The notes below the pieces were generated by a model. It made no database searches, had not been told where the DNA came from, and saw only the letters and a list, made by a program, of their open reading frames with translations. Shown here piece by piece: positions 26,203-35,275 of a stretch of 64,000 nucleotides of DNA (within the stretch, counting starts at the first letter, position 1; each line of letters begins with the position of its first letter). The DNA is from Rhodobacter sp. GTDB taxonomy: Bacteria > Pseudomonadota > Alphaproteobacteria > Rhodobacterales > Rhodobacteraceae. The stretch covers positions 2,634,501 to 2,698,500 of the forward strand of contig JACKKG010000001.1 in the NCBI GenBank assembly GCA_020637515.1. Direction: 5' to 3'. Both the position numbers and the translations under genes were made by a program.

Positions 26203-27663
26203 CTACTCGGCCGCCTTCAGCTCGAACCCGCGCTCGATCATGTCCGAGGGCGCCACCGGATAGGCGCCCGAAAAACAGGCGTCGCAGAACTGCGGGCAGG
26301 CCGCGTTGCGCCCCCCCGCCTCGCCCGCCGCGCGGTAGAGCCCGTCCAGCGAGATGAACTTCAGACTTTCGACGCCGATGAAATCGCGCATCTCGTCCTC
26401 GTTCATCCGCGCCGCCAGCAGCTTCGATCGCTCCGGCGTATCGACGCCATAGAAACACGGCCAGGTCGTCGGCGGCGAGGCGATGCGGAAATGCACCTCG
26501 CGCGCGCCCGCCTCCAGGATCATTTCCTTGATCTTCTGCGAGGTCGTGCCCCGCACCACGCTGTCATCGACCAGAACGATGCGCTTGCCGGCGACCAGCG
26601 CGCGGTTCACGTTCAGCTTCAGCCGCACGCCCATGTTGCGGATCTGTTCGCTGGGCTCGATGAAGGTGCGCCCCATGTATTGGTTGCGGATGATCCCCAT
26701 GGCAAAGGGAATGCCCGATTCCTGGCTGTAGCCGATCGCCGCCGGCGTGCCGCTGTCAGGCACCGGGCAGACCAGGTCGGCCTCGACCGGCGCCTCGCGC
26801 GCCAGTTCCACGCCGATCTGGCGGCGCGTCTCATAGACCGAGCGCCCGCCGATGATCGAATCGGGTCGGCTGAAATAGACCTGCTCGAAGATGCAGAACC
26901 GCGACGGCGTGCGTTCGAACGGGCGGGTCGATTGCAACCCCTTGGTGTCGATCACCACCATTTCCCCCGGTTCGATCTCGCGCACGAAGTCTGCGCCGAT
27001 GATGTCCAGCGCGCAGGTTTCCGATGCCAGCGCCCAACCGTCGCCGATCCGGCCCAGCACAAGGGGGCGCACGCCCAGTTGGTCGCGCACGCCGATCAGC
27101 TTGGTGCGGGTCATGGCGATCACCGAAAACGCCCCCTCGACCCGGCGCAGCGCGTCTTTCAGGCGTTCGGCGATGGTCTTCTGGATCGACCGCGCCATCA
27201 GGTGGATGATGCATTCGGAATCGGACGAGGACTGAAAGATCGACCCGCGGTCGATCAGCTCGCGCCGGATCGCGTTGGCGTTGGTGATGTTGCCGTTGTG
27301 CGCGATGGCGGCCCCGCCCATGGCGAATTCGCCAAAGAAGGGCTGCACGTCGCGGATCGCGGTCGCCCCCTTTGAGCCGGCCGTGGAATAGCGCACATGG
27401 CCGATGCCGATCGAGCCCGGCAGCGTTTCCATCAGCTTGGCCGAGGTGAAGTTGTCGCGCACCAGCCCAAAGCGATGGGCCGACTGAAAGCCGCGCGCGT
27501 CGTCATAGGTGATGATGCCGCCCGCTTCCTGGCCACGGTGTTGCAGCGCGTGCAGGCCGAGGGCGACGAAATTCGCGGCGTCCTGAACGCCAACCGCGCC
27601 GAATATGCCGCATTCCTCCTTCAGCTTGTCATCGTCGAATGGATGGCTGAGCCAAGGCTGCAT
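26203..27663 (-). CDS. purF: amidophosphoribosyltransferase
   Basis: 486 residues from the ATG at 27663. A short propeptide precedes the Ntn nucleophile Cys18 in KLKEECGIFG. The PRPP-binding loop is IVLVDDSVVRGTT. The C-terminal cysteines in CPQFCDACFSG match the Bacillus-type enzyme that carries a 4Fe-4S cluster. It catalyses the first committed step of purine synthesis, PRPP plus glutamine to phosphoribosylamine. The 3' end carries the double-hairpin repeat. A 10-bp hairpin lies 37 bases upstream of the start. Confidence 0.95.
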   Translation of the reverse strand: MQPWLSHPFDDDKLKEECGIFGAVGVQDAANFVALGLHALQHRGQEAGGIITYDDARGFQSAHRFGLVRDNFTSAKLMETLPGSIGIGHVRYSTAGSKGATAIRDVQPFFGEFAMGGAAIAHNGNITNANAIRRELIDRGSIFQSSSDSECIIHLMARSIQKTIAERLKDALRRVEGAFSVIAMTRTKLIGVRDQLGVRPLVLGRIGDGWALASETCALDIIGADFVREIEPGEMVVIDTKGLQSTRPFERTPSRFCIFEQVYFSRPDSIIGGRSVYETRRQIGVELAREAPVEADLVCPVPDSGTPAAIGYSQESGIPFAMGIIRNQYMGRTFIEPSEQIRNMGVRLKLNVNRALVAGKRIVLVDDSVVRGTTSQKIKEMILEAGAREVHFRIASPPTTWPCFYGVDTPERSKLLAARMNEDEMRDFIGVESLKFISLDGLYRAAGEAGGRNAACPQFCDACFSGAYPVAPSDMIERGFELKAAE

Positions 27664-27699
27664 GGCGGATCCCCATAGCTGCGATGCGCCTCCTTTAGG

Positions 27700-27730
27700 C
27701 GCTTGCCCCCGGCGGGGCAAGGGGCAAGCG
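27700..27730 (-). terminator. 10-bp hairpin between the PaiB-like gene and purF
   Basis: On the minus strand CGCTTGCCCC and GGGGCAAGCG pair perfectly around an 11-base loop, 16 bases after the PaiB-like stop. There is no T-tract. It may end that transcript or sit in the purF leader. Confidence 0.4.
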
Positions 27731-27745
27731 TCCCCGGGGCGCGAT

Positions 27746-28390
27746 TCATGTCATCGGCGTGACATCGCTCCGGGGATCGGGGGTGCCGCGCATGGCGCGG
27801 GCCAGCCCGTCCTTGCCCTGCGCCTCGAACCGTTCGGCCACGGCGGCGATGTCGCGCGCGTCGCGGTTCTGGTTCAGTTTGGACTTGGCCTCGACCCGCG
27901 TGACCTCCAGCCGGAAGGCGACGATCCGGGCCAGGTGCTGGGCCAGGAAATCCGCCGGCGCGTCGCCCATCCGCCAGGCGGCGGCGCCCTGCGTCGCGGC
28001 CTCGTGCCTGGCGGTCAGCAAGGACACGGCGCGGCGGCGGTCCCGTTCGGCATGCGACCAGCGGATGCGGGCGTGCACATGCACCACCTGGTAGTTCCAG
28101 GTCGGCACCGCCCGGTGGGTTTCGGCCTTGGAGGGATACCAGTTCGGGCTGACATAGCCCTCGGCGCCCCGAAAGATCGCCAGCACCGCGGCGCCGTCGG
28201 GCAGGTCGCGGTGCAGATCGTTGGCCAGCGCCACGTGCCCGACGAACCCGTCGCCGTCGCGCAACAGCGGCAGATGGTTGGCAACCAGCCCCTGCGGGCC
28301 CATCGCCACCAGCGCGGCCAGCGGATGATCGTGGATCACCTGGTCGATCCGGGCGGCATCGGATTCGGTGAAATGGTCGGGGGTGTACAT
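27746..28390 (-). CDS. FMN-binding negative transcriptional regulator, PaiB family
   Basis: 214 residues. The start MYTPDHFTESDAARIDQVI and the core YVSPNWYPSKAETHRAVPTW (FMN-binding split-barrel) are diagnostic of PaiB-like proteins, as is the later LTARHEAA. PaiB was named as a repressor of sporulation and protease genes in Bacillus. Most homologues are small flavin-binding proteins of uncertain role and have no DNA-binding domain. It is the only gene between purF and a methyltransferase on the same strand. Confidence 0.85.
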   Translation of the reverse strand: MYTPDHFTESDAARIDQVIHDHPLAALVAMGPQGLVANHLPLLRDGDGFVGHVALANDLHRDLPDGAAVLAIFRGAEGYVSPNWYPSKAETHRAVPTWNYQVVHVHARIRWSHAERDRRRAVSLLTARHEAATQGAAAWRMGDAPADFLAQHLARIVAFRLEVTRVEAKSKLNQNRDARDIAAVAERFEAQGKDGLARAMRGTPDPRSDVTPMT

Positions 28391-28583
28391 GCGGCCTGCG
28401 GGGTTGGGGCTATGGGCAGGGCTATCGCGGAAATTGCCGACGGAAGCGAGCGGAAAGTCGGCGGCGGTAGAAAGCGACGATCAACGCCCGCACCACCGCC
28501 AGCGGCAGCACCCGGTGATGCGGGACGCCGGGGTCGAGGTTCGGATACCGGCGCGCACATCGCGCGCCCAGTCCGAGCCTTCG

Positions 28584-29375
28584 TCAGTCCGCTGCGTCGG
28601 GCGAGGGGATCTGCGAATGCAGCGGCATCACCTTGCGGCCCTTTTCCAGCACGACGATCGAATCGTAGATTTGAATGGAACGGCAGATATCCGAGACGAC
28701 AGGGTGCTTTGGCCTGGTCACATGATACCAGCTGTGCATGTCATCCACGAGCTGGCGGGTGTAATTGAAGAAATTCCCTCGCCGCCAGAAGCCCCCGCCA
28801 AAGCGGCGCCAATAGGCGGTGTGCAGGTCCTCGATCATGTAGACCCCGGCCGGATCGAGCAGCGGAAACAGCGTCTCGAGGGTGCGCTTGATGTGCGCCA
28901 TCACATGGCTGCCGTCATCCAGCACGATGTCCAGCCCGCCCATTTCCGCGACCACCCGGCGCAAGAAGTCGGGATCGGCCTGCGAGCCGATTCGCACCTG
29001 ACCATCACTGCCCTGGAAGGCCGCGCATTCCGGGTCGATGTCGATGCCGTAGATGATCGCCTCGGGGCCGAAATACTTGCGCCACATCGCCAGTGACCCA
29101 CCGCGCGAGACGCCGATCTCCAGAAACCGGATCGGACGGTTTCGGAACGGGGCGAAGTGGCGTTCGTAGATCGGCAGGAAGTGGTGCCACTTGTGCACCA
29201 CCTTGCCGGTGTTGTCGCAGAAAATGTCGGCCAGATCGCCGGTGAACCCGTAGCTGTCGCGCAAATCGTCACGGACATTCGAGCGTTCGGGATAGCGCGA
29301 GGACCGGAACCGGCCCAGGCCGCGGCCCCGCCAGAACACGTCCTGCAATGCCTGATAGGCACTGTCGAAACCCAT
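28584..29375 (-). CDS. class I SAM-dependent methyltransferase (cephalosporin hydroxylase-like fold)
   Basis: 263 residues from the ATG at 29375, chosen for the GGAG site 8 bases upstream on the minus strand. The SAM-binding motif I is FLEIGVSRGG (84-93). IDIDPEC and IVLDDGSHVMAHI follow as the acidic-loop and motif IV equivalents. This resembles methyltransferases found with glycan and natural-product clusters. The leader (29376-29557) is clearly more AT-rich than its surroundings. The substrate is unknown. The reading frame stays open for 53 codons after its stop. Confidence 0.75.
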   Translation of the reverse strand: MGFDSAYQALQDVFWRGRGLGRFRSSRYPERSNVRDDLRDSYGFTGDLADIFCDNTGKVVHKWHHFLPIYERHFAPFRNRPIRFLEIGVSRGGSLAMWRKYFGPEAIIYGIDIDPECAAFQGSDGQVRIGSQADPDFLRRVVAEMGGLDIVLDDGSHVMAHIKRTLETLFPLLDPAGVYMIEDLHTAYWRRFGGGFWRRGNFFNYTRQLVDDMHSWYHVTRPKHPVVSDICRSIQIYDSIVVLEKGRKVMPLHSQIPSPDAAD

Positions 29376-29512
29376 GAAAATTCTCCGCAATCGGGGCGAA
29401 CTCGATACCAGGCGACGAAACACGCACGGAACAAGGCGGGAACAGATAAAGCAACAAGCAGGCTGGAACCAAACAGGACAACCCGGAAAAAAACGGACCG
29501 TCCCAAGTCACA

Positions 29513-29536
29513 AGGGCGCGACCGAAGCCGCGCCCT
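29513..29536 (-). terminator. UUCG-tetraloop hairpin after rpsI
   Basis: On the minus strand AGGGCGCG-GC-TTCG-GT-CGCGCCCT forms a 10-bp stem (one G-U) capped by a C(UUCG)G tetraloop. It lies 21 bases after the rpsI stop. A run of seven T comes only about 20 bases later, so it is a likely but non-classical terminator for rplM-rpsI. Confidence 0.6.
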
Positions 29537-29557
29537 GTATCGTATACACCAGTTCGA

Positions 29558-30067
29558 TCAGCGCTTCGAGAACTGGAAGCTGCGGCGCGCCTTGCGCTTG
29601 CCGTATTTCTTGCGTTCCACGGTCCGCGAGTCGCGGGTCAGGAAGCCCGCGGCCTTCAGCGCCGGGCGCAGCGCCGGATCGTAGAGTTGCAGCGCCTTGG
29701 AAACGCCGTGCTTCACGGCCCCGGCCTGACCCGACAGACCGCCGCCGACCACGGTGGCGAAGACGTCGAACTGGCCTTCAACGTTGGCGATCGTGAACGG
29801 CTGGCGCAGGATCATCTGCAGCACCGGACGGGCGAAATATTCCGCCATCGGCTTGCCGTTCACGGTGACCTTGCCGGTGCCCGGCTTGATCCAGACGCGC
29901 GCGACCGCATCCTTGCGCTTGCCGGTGGCATAGGCGCGGCCGAGCGCGTCGCGCTTGGGTTCCCGGGGGGCGGCGGGCTCGGCGGCGGGCGACGCGGCAG
30001 CCTGGGCGGCCGCAGCGCCGGCGACGGCGTCTTTCAGCGCGTCGAGGGTTTTGATCTCATCAGCCAT
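29558..30067 (-). CDS. rpsI: 30S ribosomal protein S9
   Basis: 169 residues. About 40 Ala/Pro-rich residues precede the conserved S9 core, as is common in alphaproteobacteria. The core starts at GRAYATGKRKDAVARVWIKP, and the conserved C-terminus is KYGKRKARRSFQFSKR, which reaches the P-site tRNA. It starts 2 bases after rplM, the universal gene pair. Confidence 0.97.
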   Translation of the reverse strand: MADEIKTLDALKDAVAGAAAAQAAASPAAEPAAPREPKRDALGRAYATGKRKDAVARVWIKPGTGKVTVNGKPMAEYFARPVLQMILRQPFTIANVEGQFDVFATVVGGGLSGQAGAVKHGVSKALQLYDPALRPALKAAGFLTRDSRTVERKKYGKRKARRSFQFSKR

Positions 30068-30069
30068 GA

Positions 30070-30534
30070 TCAGGCGCTCCGGGTGTTCTTCGGGTTCATC
30101 GACTTGACGTCGAGGACGGTCGGCTGCTGGGCTTCGTGCGGATGCTCGGCGCCGGCATAGACGCGCAGGTTGGTCATCTGCTGACGGCCCAGGCGGTTGC
30201 GGGTGATCATGCGCTCGACAGCCTTGATCACGACGCGTTCGGGGTGGGCGCTGTCCAGCACCTGACCGGCGGTGCGGAACTTGATCCCGCCCGGGTGGCC
30301 GGTGTGCCAGTAGTAACGCTTGTCGGCGCGCTTGTTGCCCGTCATCTGCACCTTGTCGGCGTTGATGACGATCACATTGTCGCCCATGTCCATGTGCGGC
30401 GTGAAGGTCGGCTTGTTCTTGCCACGCAGGATGTTGGCAACGATCGTGGCGAGGCGGCCCAGAACGACGCCCTCGGCGTCGATCAGGATCCACTTCTTCT
30501 CGATCTCCGCCGGTTTTGCGGTGTAGGTTTTCAT
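30070..30534 (-). CDS. rplM: 50S ribosomal protein L13
   Basis: 154 residues from the ATG at 30534. The family N-terminus MKTYTAKPAEIEKKWILIDA is followed by GRLATIVANILRGKNKPTF and GDNVIVINADKV. L13 is an early 50S assembly protein. Its promoter is recognisable 65-92 bases upstream. The 5' leader contains a GGCGCC/GGCGCC inverted repeat (30565-30588) that could take part in L13 feedback control, known in other bacteria but not shown here. Confidence 0.97.
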   Translation of the reverse strand: MKTYTAKPAEIEKKWILIDAEGVVLGRLATIVANILRGKNKPTFTPHMDMGDNVIVINADKVQMTGNKRADKRYYWHTGHPGGIKFRTAGQVLDSAHPERVVIKAVERMITRNRLGRQQMTNLRVYAGAEHPHEAQQPTVLDVKSMNPKNTRSA

Positions 30535-30598
30535 GGTCCAGCCCTGAAACGTGAGAAGGGATTCGGCGCCAAGGGGACCCAAGGCGCCGGATGGCCGT

Positions 30599-30626
30599 GT
30601 TCTAGCGGATTGCCGGGGCGCGTCAA
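30599..30626 (-). promoter_or_regulatory. rplM-rpsI promoter
   Basis: On the minus strand TTGACG (30621-30626), 16 bases, TAGAAC (30599-30604). The strong -35 with a T-A----C-type -10 is usual for alphaproteobacterial housekeeping promoters. The leader to rplM would be about 58 bases. Confidence 0.6.
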
Positions 30627-30683
30627 GGGGATGATGCGCGGAATAATCCTTATCAAACAATGCTTTGCGAAATAGGTATCATT

Positions 30684-31451
30684 TTACCCCAAAACTTTGC
30701 CCGTCCCCGCGTCGGCCCAGGGGATGCGGTGATGGTCGAAACCGTGGGTCAGCGTCGGCTTCACCACCGCGAAATAGGGCGACAGGTCGAAATCGCGCGG
30801 CACGATCAGCGTGGGGCTCCGCGGGCGCCAGACCTGGCCCTGCACGCGACCCACCGTCTGCCCGGTGCCGGGCTGGCGCAGCATCTCGATCTGCGGATGC
30901 ACGGGGTAGCGCACCGACTGGAACGCCTGGGCGATCAGCGAGGAACAGATCGCCCGCGTCGGATCGCCCGACCCCAGGCTCAGCATGTGGCGCCGCCAGC
31001 GCACCGGAATGGGCGGCGTCGGGAACAGGTAGCGCGCCAGGTCGATGACATTGCGCGTGTCATAGGTGTAGCCGATGCGGTCGGCCATGTAGCGCGCCAC
31101 GGCGATCCGTTCGGTATCGGACAGGCTGGCGGGGCGGCACAGGCGGGTGTTGAACAGCGCGTATTTCGACAGTGGCACGCGGTGGCAGCCGTCCTGAAGC
31201 GTGACCTCGACCAGTTCCACCAGATTGCCACCGTCGCGCAGATCGCGCACGCAAAGCGCGGCGTGCGACCAGGTGCTTTGCGTCAGATACTTGATTGCCG
31301 TGGAAATCCGCGCGCGCCCCTCGACAAGCAGCACATCGCCCACCCGGATCGTTGCCGACAGCGCCGGGTGATCTTGCGCGATGACCGGCTGATCGCGCGG
31401 TTTGTCCCGTTCCAGGAACCGGCCCAGGACGCTGCCAAGGCGTTCGAACAT
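30684..31451 (-). CDS. YiiX/YebB-like permuted NlpC/P60 hydrolase
   Basis: 255 residues. The circularly permuted papain-like fold is indicated by TWSHAALCV (His63), LVEVTL (Glu82 region) and AICSSLIAQAFQ (Cys169), in the order His then Cys, typical of the YiiX/poxvirus G6R group. There is no signal peptide, so it is cytoplasmic or peripheral. Homologues may cleave lipid- or peptide-linked amide bonds, but the substrate is unknown. It starts 19 bases downstream of the SseB-like gene's stop and may be cotranscribed with it. Confidence 0.75.
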   Translation of the reverse strand: MFERLGSVLGRFLERDKPRDQPVIAQDHPALSATIRVGDVLLVEGRARISTAIKYLTQSTWSHAALCVRDLRDGGNLVELVEVTLQDGCHRVPLSKYALFNTRLCRPASLSDTERIAVARYMADRIGYTYDTRNVIDLARYLFPTPPIPVRWRRHMLSLGSGDPTRAICSSLIAQAFQSVRYPVHPQIEMLRQPGTGQTVGRVQGQVWRPRSPTLIVPRDFDLSPYFAVVKPTLTHGFDHHRIPWADAGTGKVLG

Positions 31452-31470
31452 GCGCGTCTCCCTTTGCCGG

Positions 31471-32286
31471 TCATCTCAGCTTGGGCGGGCGGGACGGGTC
31501 AAGCCCCGGGTTGGCCCCGGGGGCCGGCTCGGGCGTCACGATCTGGTCAGTTGTGGCGGGCGCGGGCACCGGCGACAGCGCCAGGCCGACGCCCTCGATC
31601 GTCGCCATCGCCGGCGCGGGCGGAAAGATCACGTCCAGCGCCCCCGCGTCGAGACCAGACAGCGACAGGGCCTCGGCCACGGCGCGCGCGACGGGCGGGT
31701 GCGCGGCCTCGGGCAATCCCGACAGCGCCAGCACATGCCCCCGGCCGCCACCGCGCCAGCGCACCGCCGCCAGGACCGCCCGCCCGAGGCCCGGCAGACC
31801 CGACAGGCGGCGCTCGAGCGCGGGCAACAGCAGCGCCAGAACCGGCGCGGGCAACGCGGGCGCGGCAAACCCCTCGGGCACGGCCTCGGCCACGTCGGGG
31901 GCAGGCGCGGCGAGGGTGTCCGCCAGCCAGGCCAGCGCCGGCGGGTCCAGCAGCGCGGCATGGTCGGCATCGGGGTTCAGGATCAGCGACAGACCCGCCC
32001 CCGCCAGCATCGGCACCAGCACCCGCCCCGGCAGCGCCGCATAGGCCGCCTCGCCCGCGAATCCCGCGAGCCGCATCTCGCTGTCGAACGCCAGCACCGC
32101 CGGCCCGTCGGACAGCGCGAAGACGCGCGGTTCCATCCGGTCGCCGGCAACCTCGGCATCGAGCAGCACGAAGACCTCGGCGCGGCTGAGTTCGGCGTGC
32201 AGCGCCAGCCGGCGCGGGGCGTCCGCGGGCGCTTCGGCCAGGTGCCGCAGGGTCAGGTCCAGGTCGGTTTCCGGCAGATCGTCCAT
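31471..32286 (-). CDS. SseB-family protein
   Basis: 271 residues from the ATG at 32286. The N-terminal half has the SseB domain pattern (LHAELSRAEVFVLLDAE, ALSDGPAVLAFDSEMRLAGF, LPGRVLVPMLAGAGLSLILN). The C-terminal half is Ala/Pro-rich and less conserved. Homologues are common near rpoB or stress genes, but their role is unclear. It is divergent from kpsT. The 255-base intergenic region (32287-32541) must hold both promoters; I see no convincing operator there. Confidence 0.7.
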   Translation of the reverse strand: MDDLPETDLDLTLRHLAEAPADAPRRLALHAELSRAEVFVLLDAEVAGDRMEPRVFALSDGPAVLAFDSEMRLAGFAGEAAYAALPGRVLVPMLAGAGLSLILNPDADHAALLDPPALAWLADTLAAPAPDVAEAVPEGFAAPALPAPVLALLLPALERRLSGLPGLGRAVLAAVRWRGGGRGHVLALSGLPEAAHPPVARAVAEALSLSGLDAGALDVIFPPAPAMATIEGVGLALSPVPAPATTDQIVTPEPAPGANPGLDPSRPPKLR

Positions 32287-32541
32287 CGCGGCGCCTCGGA
32301 TCGGTTGCGGATCGGTTGCGGACCCGGATGTCGGCGGTTTGACGCGCAAAGTAAACCCCGGCGCCGGTTTGCTACCCTGTGAACACATGTTTTTCACTAC
32401 CCCGGCCCCATTGAATGCGCCATACTGACGCCCAGATCGGTCCGTATCCGGGCCGCAAGAAAAGCCCTGTTAAGCCTTGCATGGCAGACTGGTCCGCGTT
32501 GGGCCACCGTCACGACAGGCCCGGGCAACGAGGCGCGCGCA

Positions 32542-33201
32542 ATGCTGGAGTTCAACAACGTCAGCAAATCCTTCTGGACCGGGAAAACCCACAAGGTGAT
32601 CCTGCACGATGCGTCGTTCCGCATCGAGTTGGGCAATTCCGTCGGAATCCTGGCGCCGAACGGCTCGGGCAAGACGACGATCATCAACATGATGGCCGGG
32701 CTGGAAAAGCCCGACGAGGGCACGATCACGCGGGCCTGCCGGGTGTCCTTTCCGCTGGGCTTCATGGGCGGGCTGAACCACCGCCACACCGCGACCGAGA
32801 ACGCGCGCTACATCGCCCGTCTCTATCAGCTCGATCCCGACGAGGTCGAAGCCTTCTGCCGGTGGATGTGCGATATCGGCGAATATTTCGACATGCCGGT
32901 CGGCACCTACAGCGCCGGGATGCGCGCGCGGTTCGCCTTTGCGCTGATGCTGGCGATCGAATTCGACCTCTATCTGGTGGACGAAGGGATGCCGGCGACC
33001 ACCGACGCCAATTTCAACCGCCGCGCCGGCGCCATGCTGAAGGAACGGCTGGAACAGGCGACGGTGCTGATCGTGTCCCACCAGGCCGAGACGCTGGAAC
33101 GCTATTGTCAGTCCGCAGCCGTGTTGCGCGACGGGCAGTTGCGGTTCTATGACTCGCTGGAAGAAGCGAAAGCGATTTATGACTACGAAACCCAAAGCTA
33201 G
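32542..33201 (+). CDS. kpsT: polysaccharide export ABC transporter ATPase (KpsT/CtrD family)
   Basis: 219 residues, the short length typical of capsule exporters. Walker A is APNGSGKTT (38-46; its first Gly is Ala). The ABC signature is YSAGMRARFAFAL and Walker B is FDLYLVDEG. The H-loop is in LIVSHQ. It would power export of a lipid-linked capsular polysaccharide. The downstream kpsE overlaps it by 23 bases. The permease kpsM is not adjacent and must lie elsewhere if the exporter is functional. Confidence 0.88.
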   Translation: MLEFNNVSKSFWTGKTHKVILHDASFRIELGNSVGILAPNGSGKTTIINMMAGLEKPDEGTITRACRVSFPLGFMGGLNHRHTATENARYIARLYQLDPDEVEAFCRWMCDIGEYFDMPVGTYSAGMRARFAFALMLAIEFDLYLVDEGMPATTDANFNRRAGAMLKERLEQATVLIVSHQAETLERYCQSAAVLRDGQLRFYDSLEEAKAIYDYETQS

Positions 33202-35053
33202 GCGGTTCCGGCTCAGGCTGGGCGATGATCCCACCGGCGCGCTTCGCACCGCGGTGGCGCCGCAGCCCGGCGCCACGCCGGGCGCGAACGAGGGCCCCTC
33301 GGCGACGCGGCCATCCAGCACGCGGGACCCCGGCGCCCAGCCGTCCCGACCGCAGCCCCCCAGGGCCGAGGGGCCCGCGCAGCCCGCCAACCGGTCCCCC
33401 GAACGGGGCGCGCGGCCCGTGCCCGATGCCCTTTTCGATGAAGAATCCGGCCCCACCCGGCCTGCGCCGACGCACCCGGCCGCACGCAACGCCCCGCGCC
33501 CGGCCCCGCGCCCGGCCGCGGCACAGCCGCCGGCGCAGGACCGACTCGCCGACACCTCCGCGCCGCGCCCGGCGCAACCGGTTACACCTGCCGAGGCCGA
33601 TATCGACACGATCCGCGATTCGGAACTGACCGGGCGCCAGTTGCGCATGGCGATGCGCGTCGCGCAGCGCAACGGCATCAAGGCGACCTCGGGGATCGAG
33701 GCTGTGCGCCTTCTGCGCAAGCGGGGCATCGACCCGTTCGAACGCTCGACCCTGCTGGACCTGGCAAAGGACGAGACGCCGCAAAGCCGCGCGCTGACCA
33801 CGACCGAGCCGGCGCAACCGCAGCTGCCCAAGACCTATCGCCAGCCCTCCCCCCCGGCCAAGGCCGAGCCGGGGCCTGGCCTGCCCTCGACCGAGGTGCG
33901 CAAGATGGAGGTCTCGCGCATCCAGCACGACATCGCCCGCCGGCGCCGGCGGCGCATGACCCTGCTGGCGACGCGGTTGCTGGTCTTCGTCGGTCTGCCG
34001 ACGCTGATCGCGGCCTTCTATTTCTATGTTCTGGCCACGCCGCTCTATGCGACCAATTCCGAATTCATCGTGCAGCAGGCCGATAGCGGGTCCAGCGCCG
34101 GCGCCGGGGCGCTGGCGGGCATGTTCGGCGGTGCCGGGCTCAGCTCGAACAACGATTCGCGCGCGGTGCAAAGCTACCTGCAATCGCGCGACGCGATGCG
34201 CCGGCTCGATGCCGAACAGGGGTTCAAGGCGTATTTCCAGGGCGACAACATCGACCCGCTGCGCCGTCTGGCCCCCGACTCGACCGACGAGGCGGCCTAT
34301 CGACTCTATGAAAGCATGGTGCAGGTCAGTTACGACCCGACCGAGGGGATCATCCGCATGGAGGTGATCGCCGCCGACCCCGCAACCAGCGAACGCTTCG
34401 CCCGCGCGCTGATTTCCTACGCCGAGGAACAGGTCGATCAACTGACGCAGCGCGTGCGCGAGAACCAGATGCGCGACGCCCAGCAACACGTCGCCAACGC
34501 CGAGCAGGAGATGCGCGACGCCCAGCAACGGGTGCTGGATCTGCAAGAACGCACGCAGATGCTGTCGTCCGAGGTCGAGGTGACGCTGCTCACCCAACAG
34601 ATCACCCAGCTGGAATCGCAGTTGAACAACGAGCGGCTCAGCCTCGCCGACCTCGAAGCCAACGCGCGGCCCAACCCGGCGCGGCTGGAACAGGCGCAGC
34701 GCCGCGTCGCGTCGCTGGAAGAACGGATCAACCAGTTGCGCAACAGCCTGACGCAGGGCAGCAACGGCGAGGCCTCGGTCGCGCAGTTGCAGCGCGAACA
34801 GACGATGGCGCAGGCCGATGTCGCGACCCGGCAGATGCTGCTGGCCCAGGCCATGCAACAACTCGAGGCCGCCCGCGTCGAGGCCAACCGCCAGGTGCGC
34901 TACCTGTCGCTGGGCGTGACCCCCGTCGCCCCCGACGAGCCGACCTACCCCCGCGCCTTTGCCGATACCGCGCTCGCCTTCCTGATCTTCGCCGGCATCT
35001 ATCTCATGATCTCGATGACCTCGGCGATCCTGCGCGAACAGGTCACCGGCTGA
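33179..35053 (+). CDS. kpsE: capsule polysaccharide export inner-membrane protein (KpsE/CtrB family) with long N-terminal extension
   Basis: 624 residues from the ATG at 33179, which overlaps kpsT. Residues 1-260 are a cytoplasmic Pro/Ala/Arg-rich, low-complexity extension. Then comes TM1 (about 265-285), a periplasmic Wzz/PCP-3 domain, a long coiled coil (about 407-575) and TM2 (about 594-614). KpsE links the inner-membrane exporter to the outer-membrane channel. Usual KpsE/CtrB proteins are about 380-400 residues, so the extension is unusual. kpsD is not in the window. Confidence 0.85.
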   Translation: MTTKPKARRFRLRLGDDPTGALRTAVAPQPGATPGANEGPSATRPSSTRDPGAQPSRPQPPRAEGPAQPANRSPERGARPVPDALFDEESGPTRPAPTHPAARNAPRPAPRPAAAQPPAQDRLADTSAPRPAQPVTPAEADIDTIRDSELTGRQLRMAMRVAQRNGIKATSGIEAVRLLRKRGIDPFERSTLLDLAKDETPQSRALTTTEPAQPQLPKTYRQPSPPAKAEPGPGLPSTEVRKMEVSRIQHDIARRRRRRMTLLATRLLVFVGLPTLIAAFYFYVLATPLYATNSEFIVQQADSGSSAGAGALAGMFGGAGLSSNNDSRAVQSYLQSRDAMRRLDAEQGFKAYFQGDNIDPLRRLAPDSTDEAAYRLYESMVQVSYDPTEGIIRMEVIAADPATSERFARALISYAEEQVDQLTQRVRENQMRDAQQHVANAEQEMRDAQQRVLDLQERTQMLSSEVEVTLLTQQITQLESQLNNERLSLADLEANARPNPARLEQAQRRVASLEERINQLRNSLTQGSNGEASVAQLQREQTMAQADVATRQMLLAQAMQQLEAARVEANRQVRYLSLGVTPVAPDEPTYPRAFADTALAFLIFAGIYLMISMTSAILREQVTG

Positions 35054-35058
35054 GCCTC

Positions 35059-35086
35059 GGCGGACCGGCCGGCAAATAAGTCCGCC
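35059..35086 (+). terminator. hairpin after kpsTE
   Basis: GGCGGAC (35059-35065) and GTCCGCC (35080-35086) pair around a 14-base loop, 5 bases after the kpsE stop. No T-run follows. Weak terminator candidate. Confidence 0.35.
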
Positions 35087-35275
35087 TGTCCGCCCTGCGG
35101 CTCCGTCCGTGTGACGGGGTCGTCCGGTTCCGCGCCGCGCCGAAACAGCGTTCCGGCCTTCGTGGCGCGGGCGGAATACGGGTCGCCCGGCGTGCAGCCG
35201 CGCGGCGCGCCGGGCGCTTGCCAGCGTGCCATGACGCTGACAGATCGGACCCATGTCCCTGATCGGAGATGCGCC

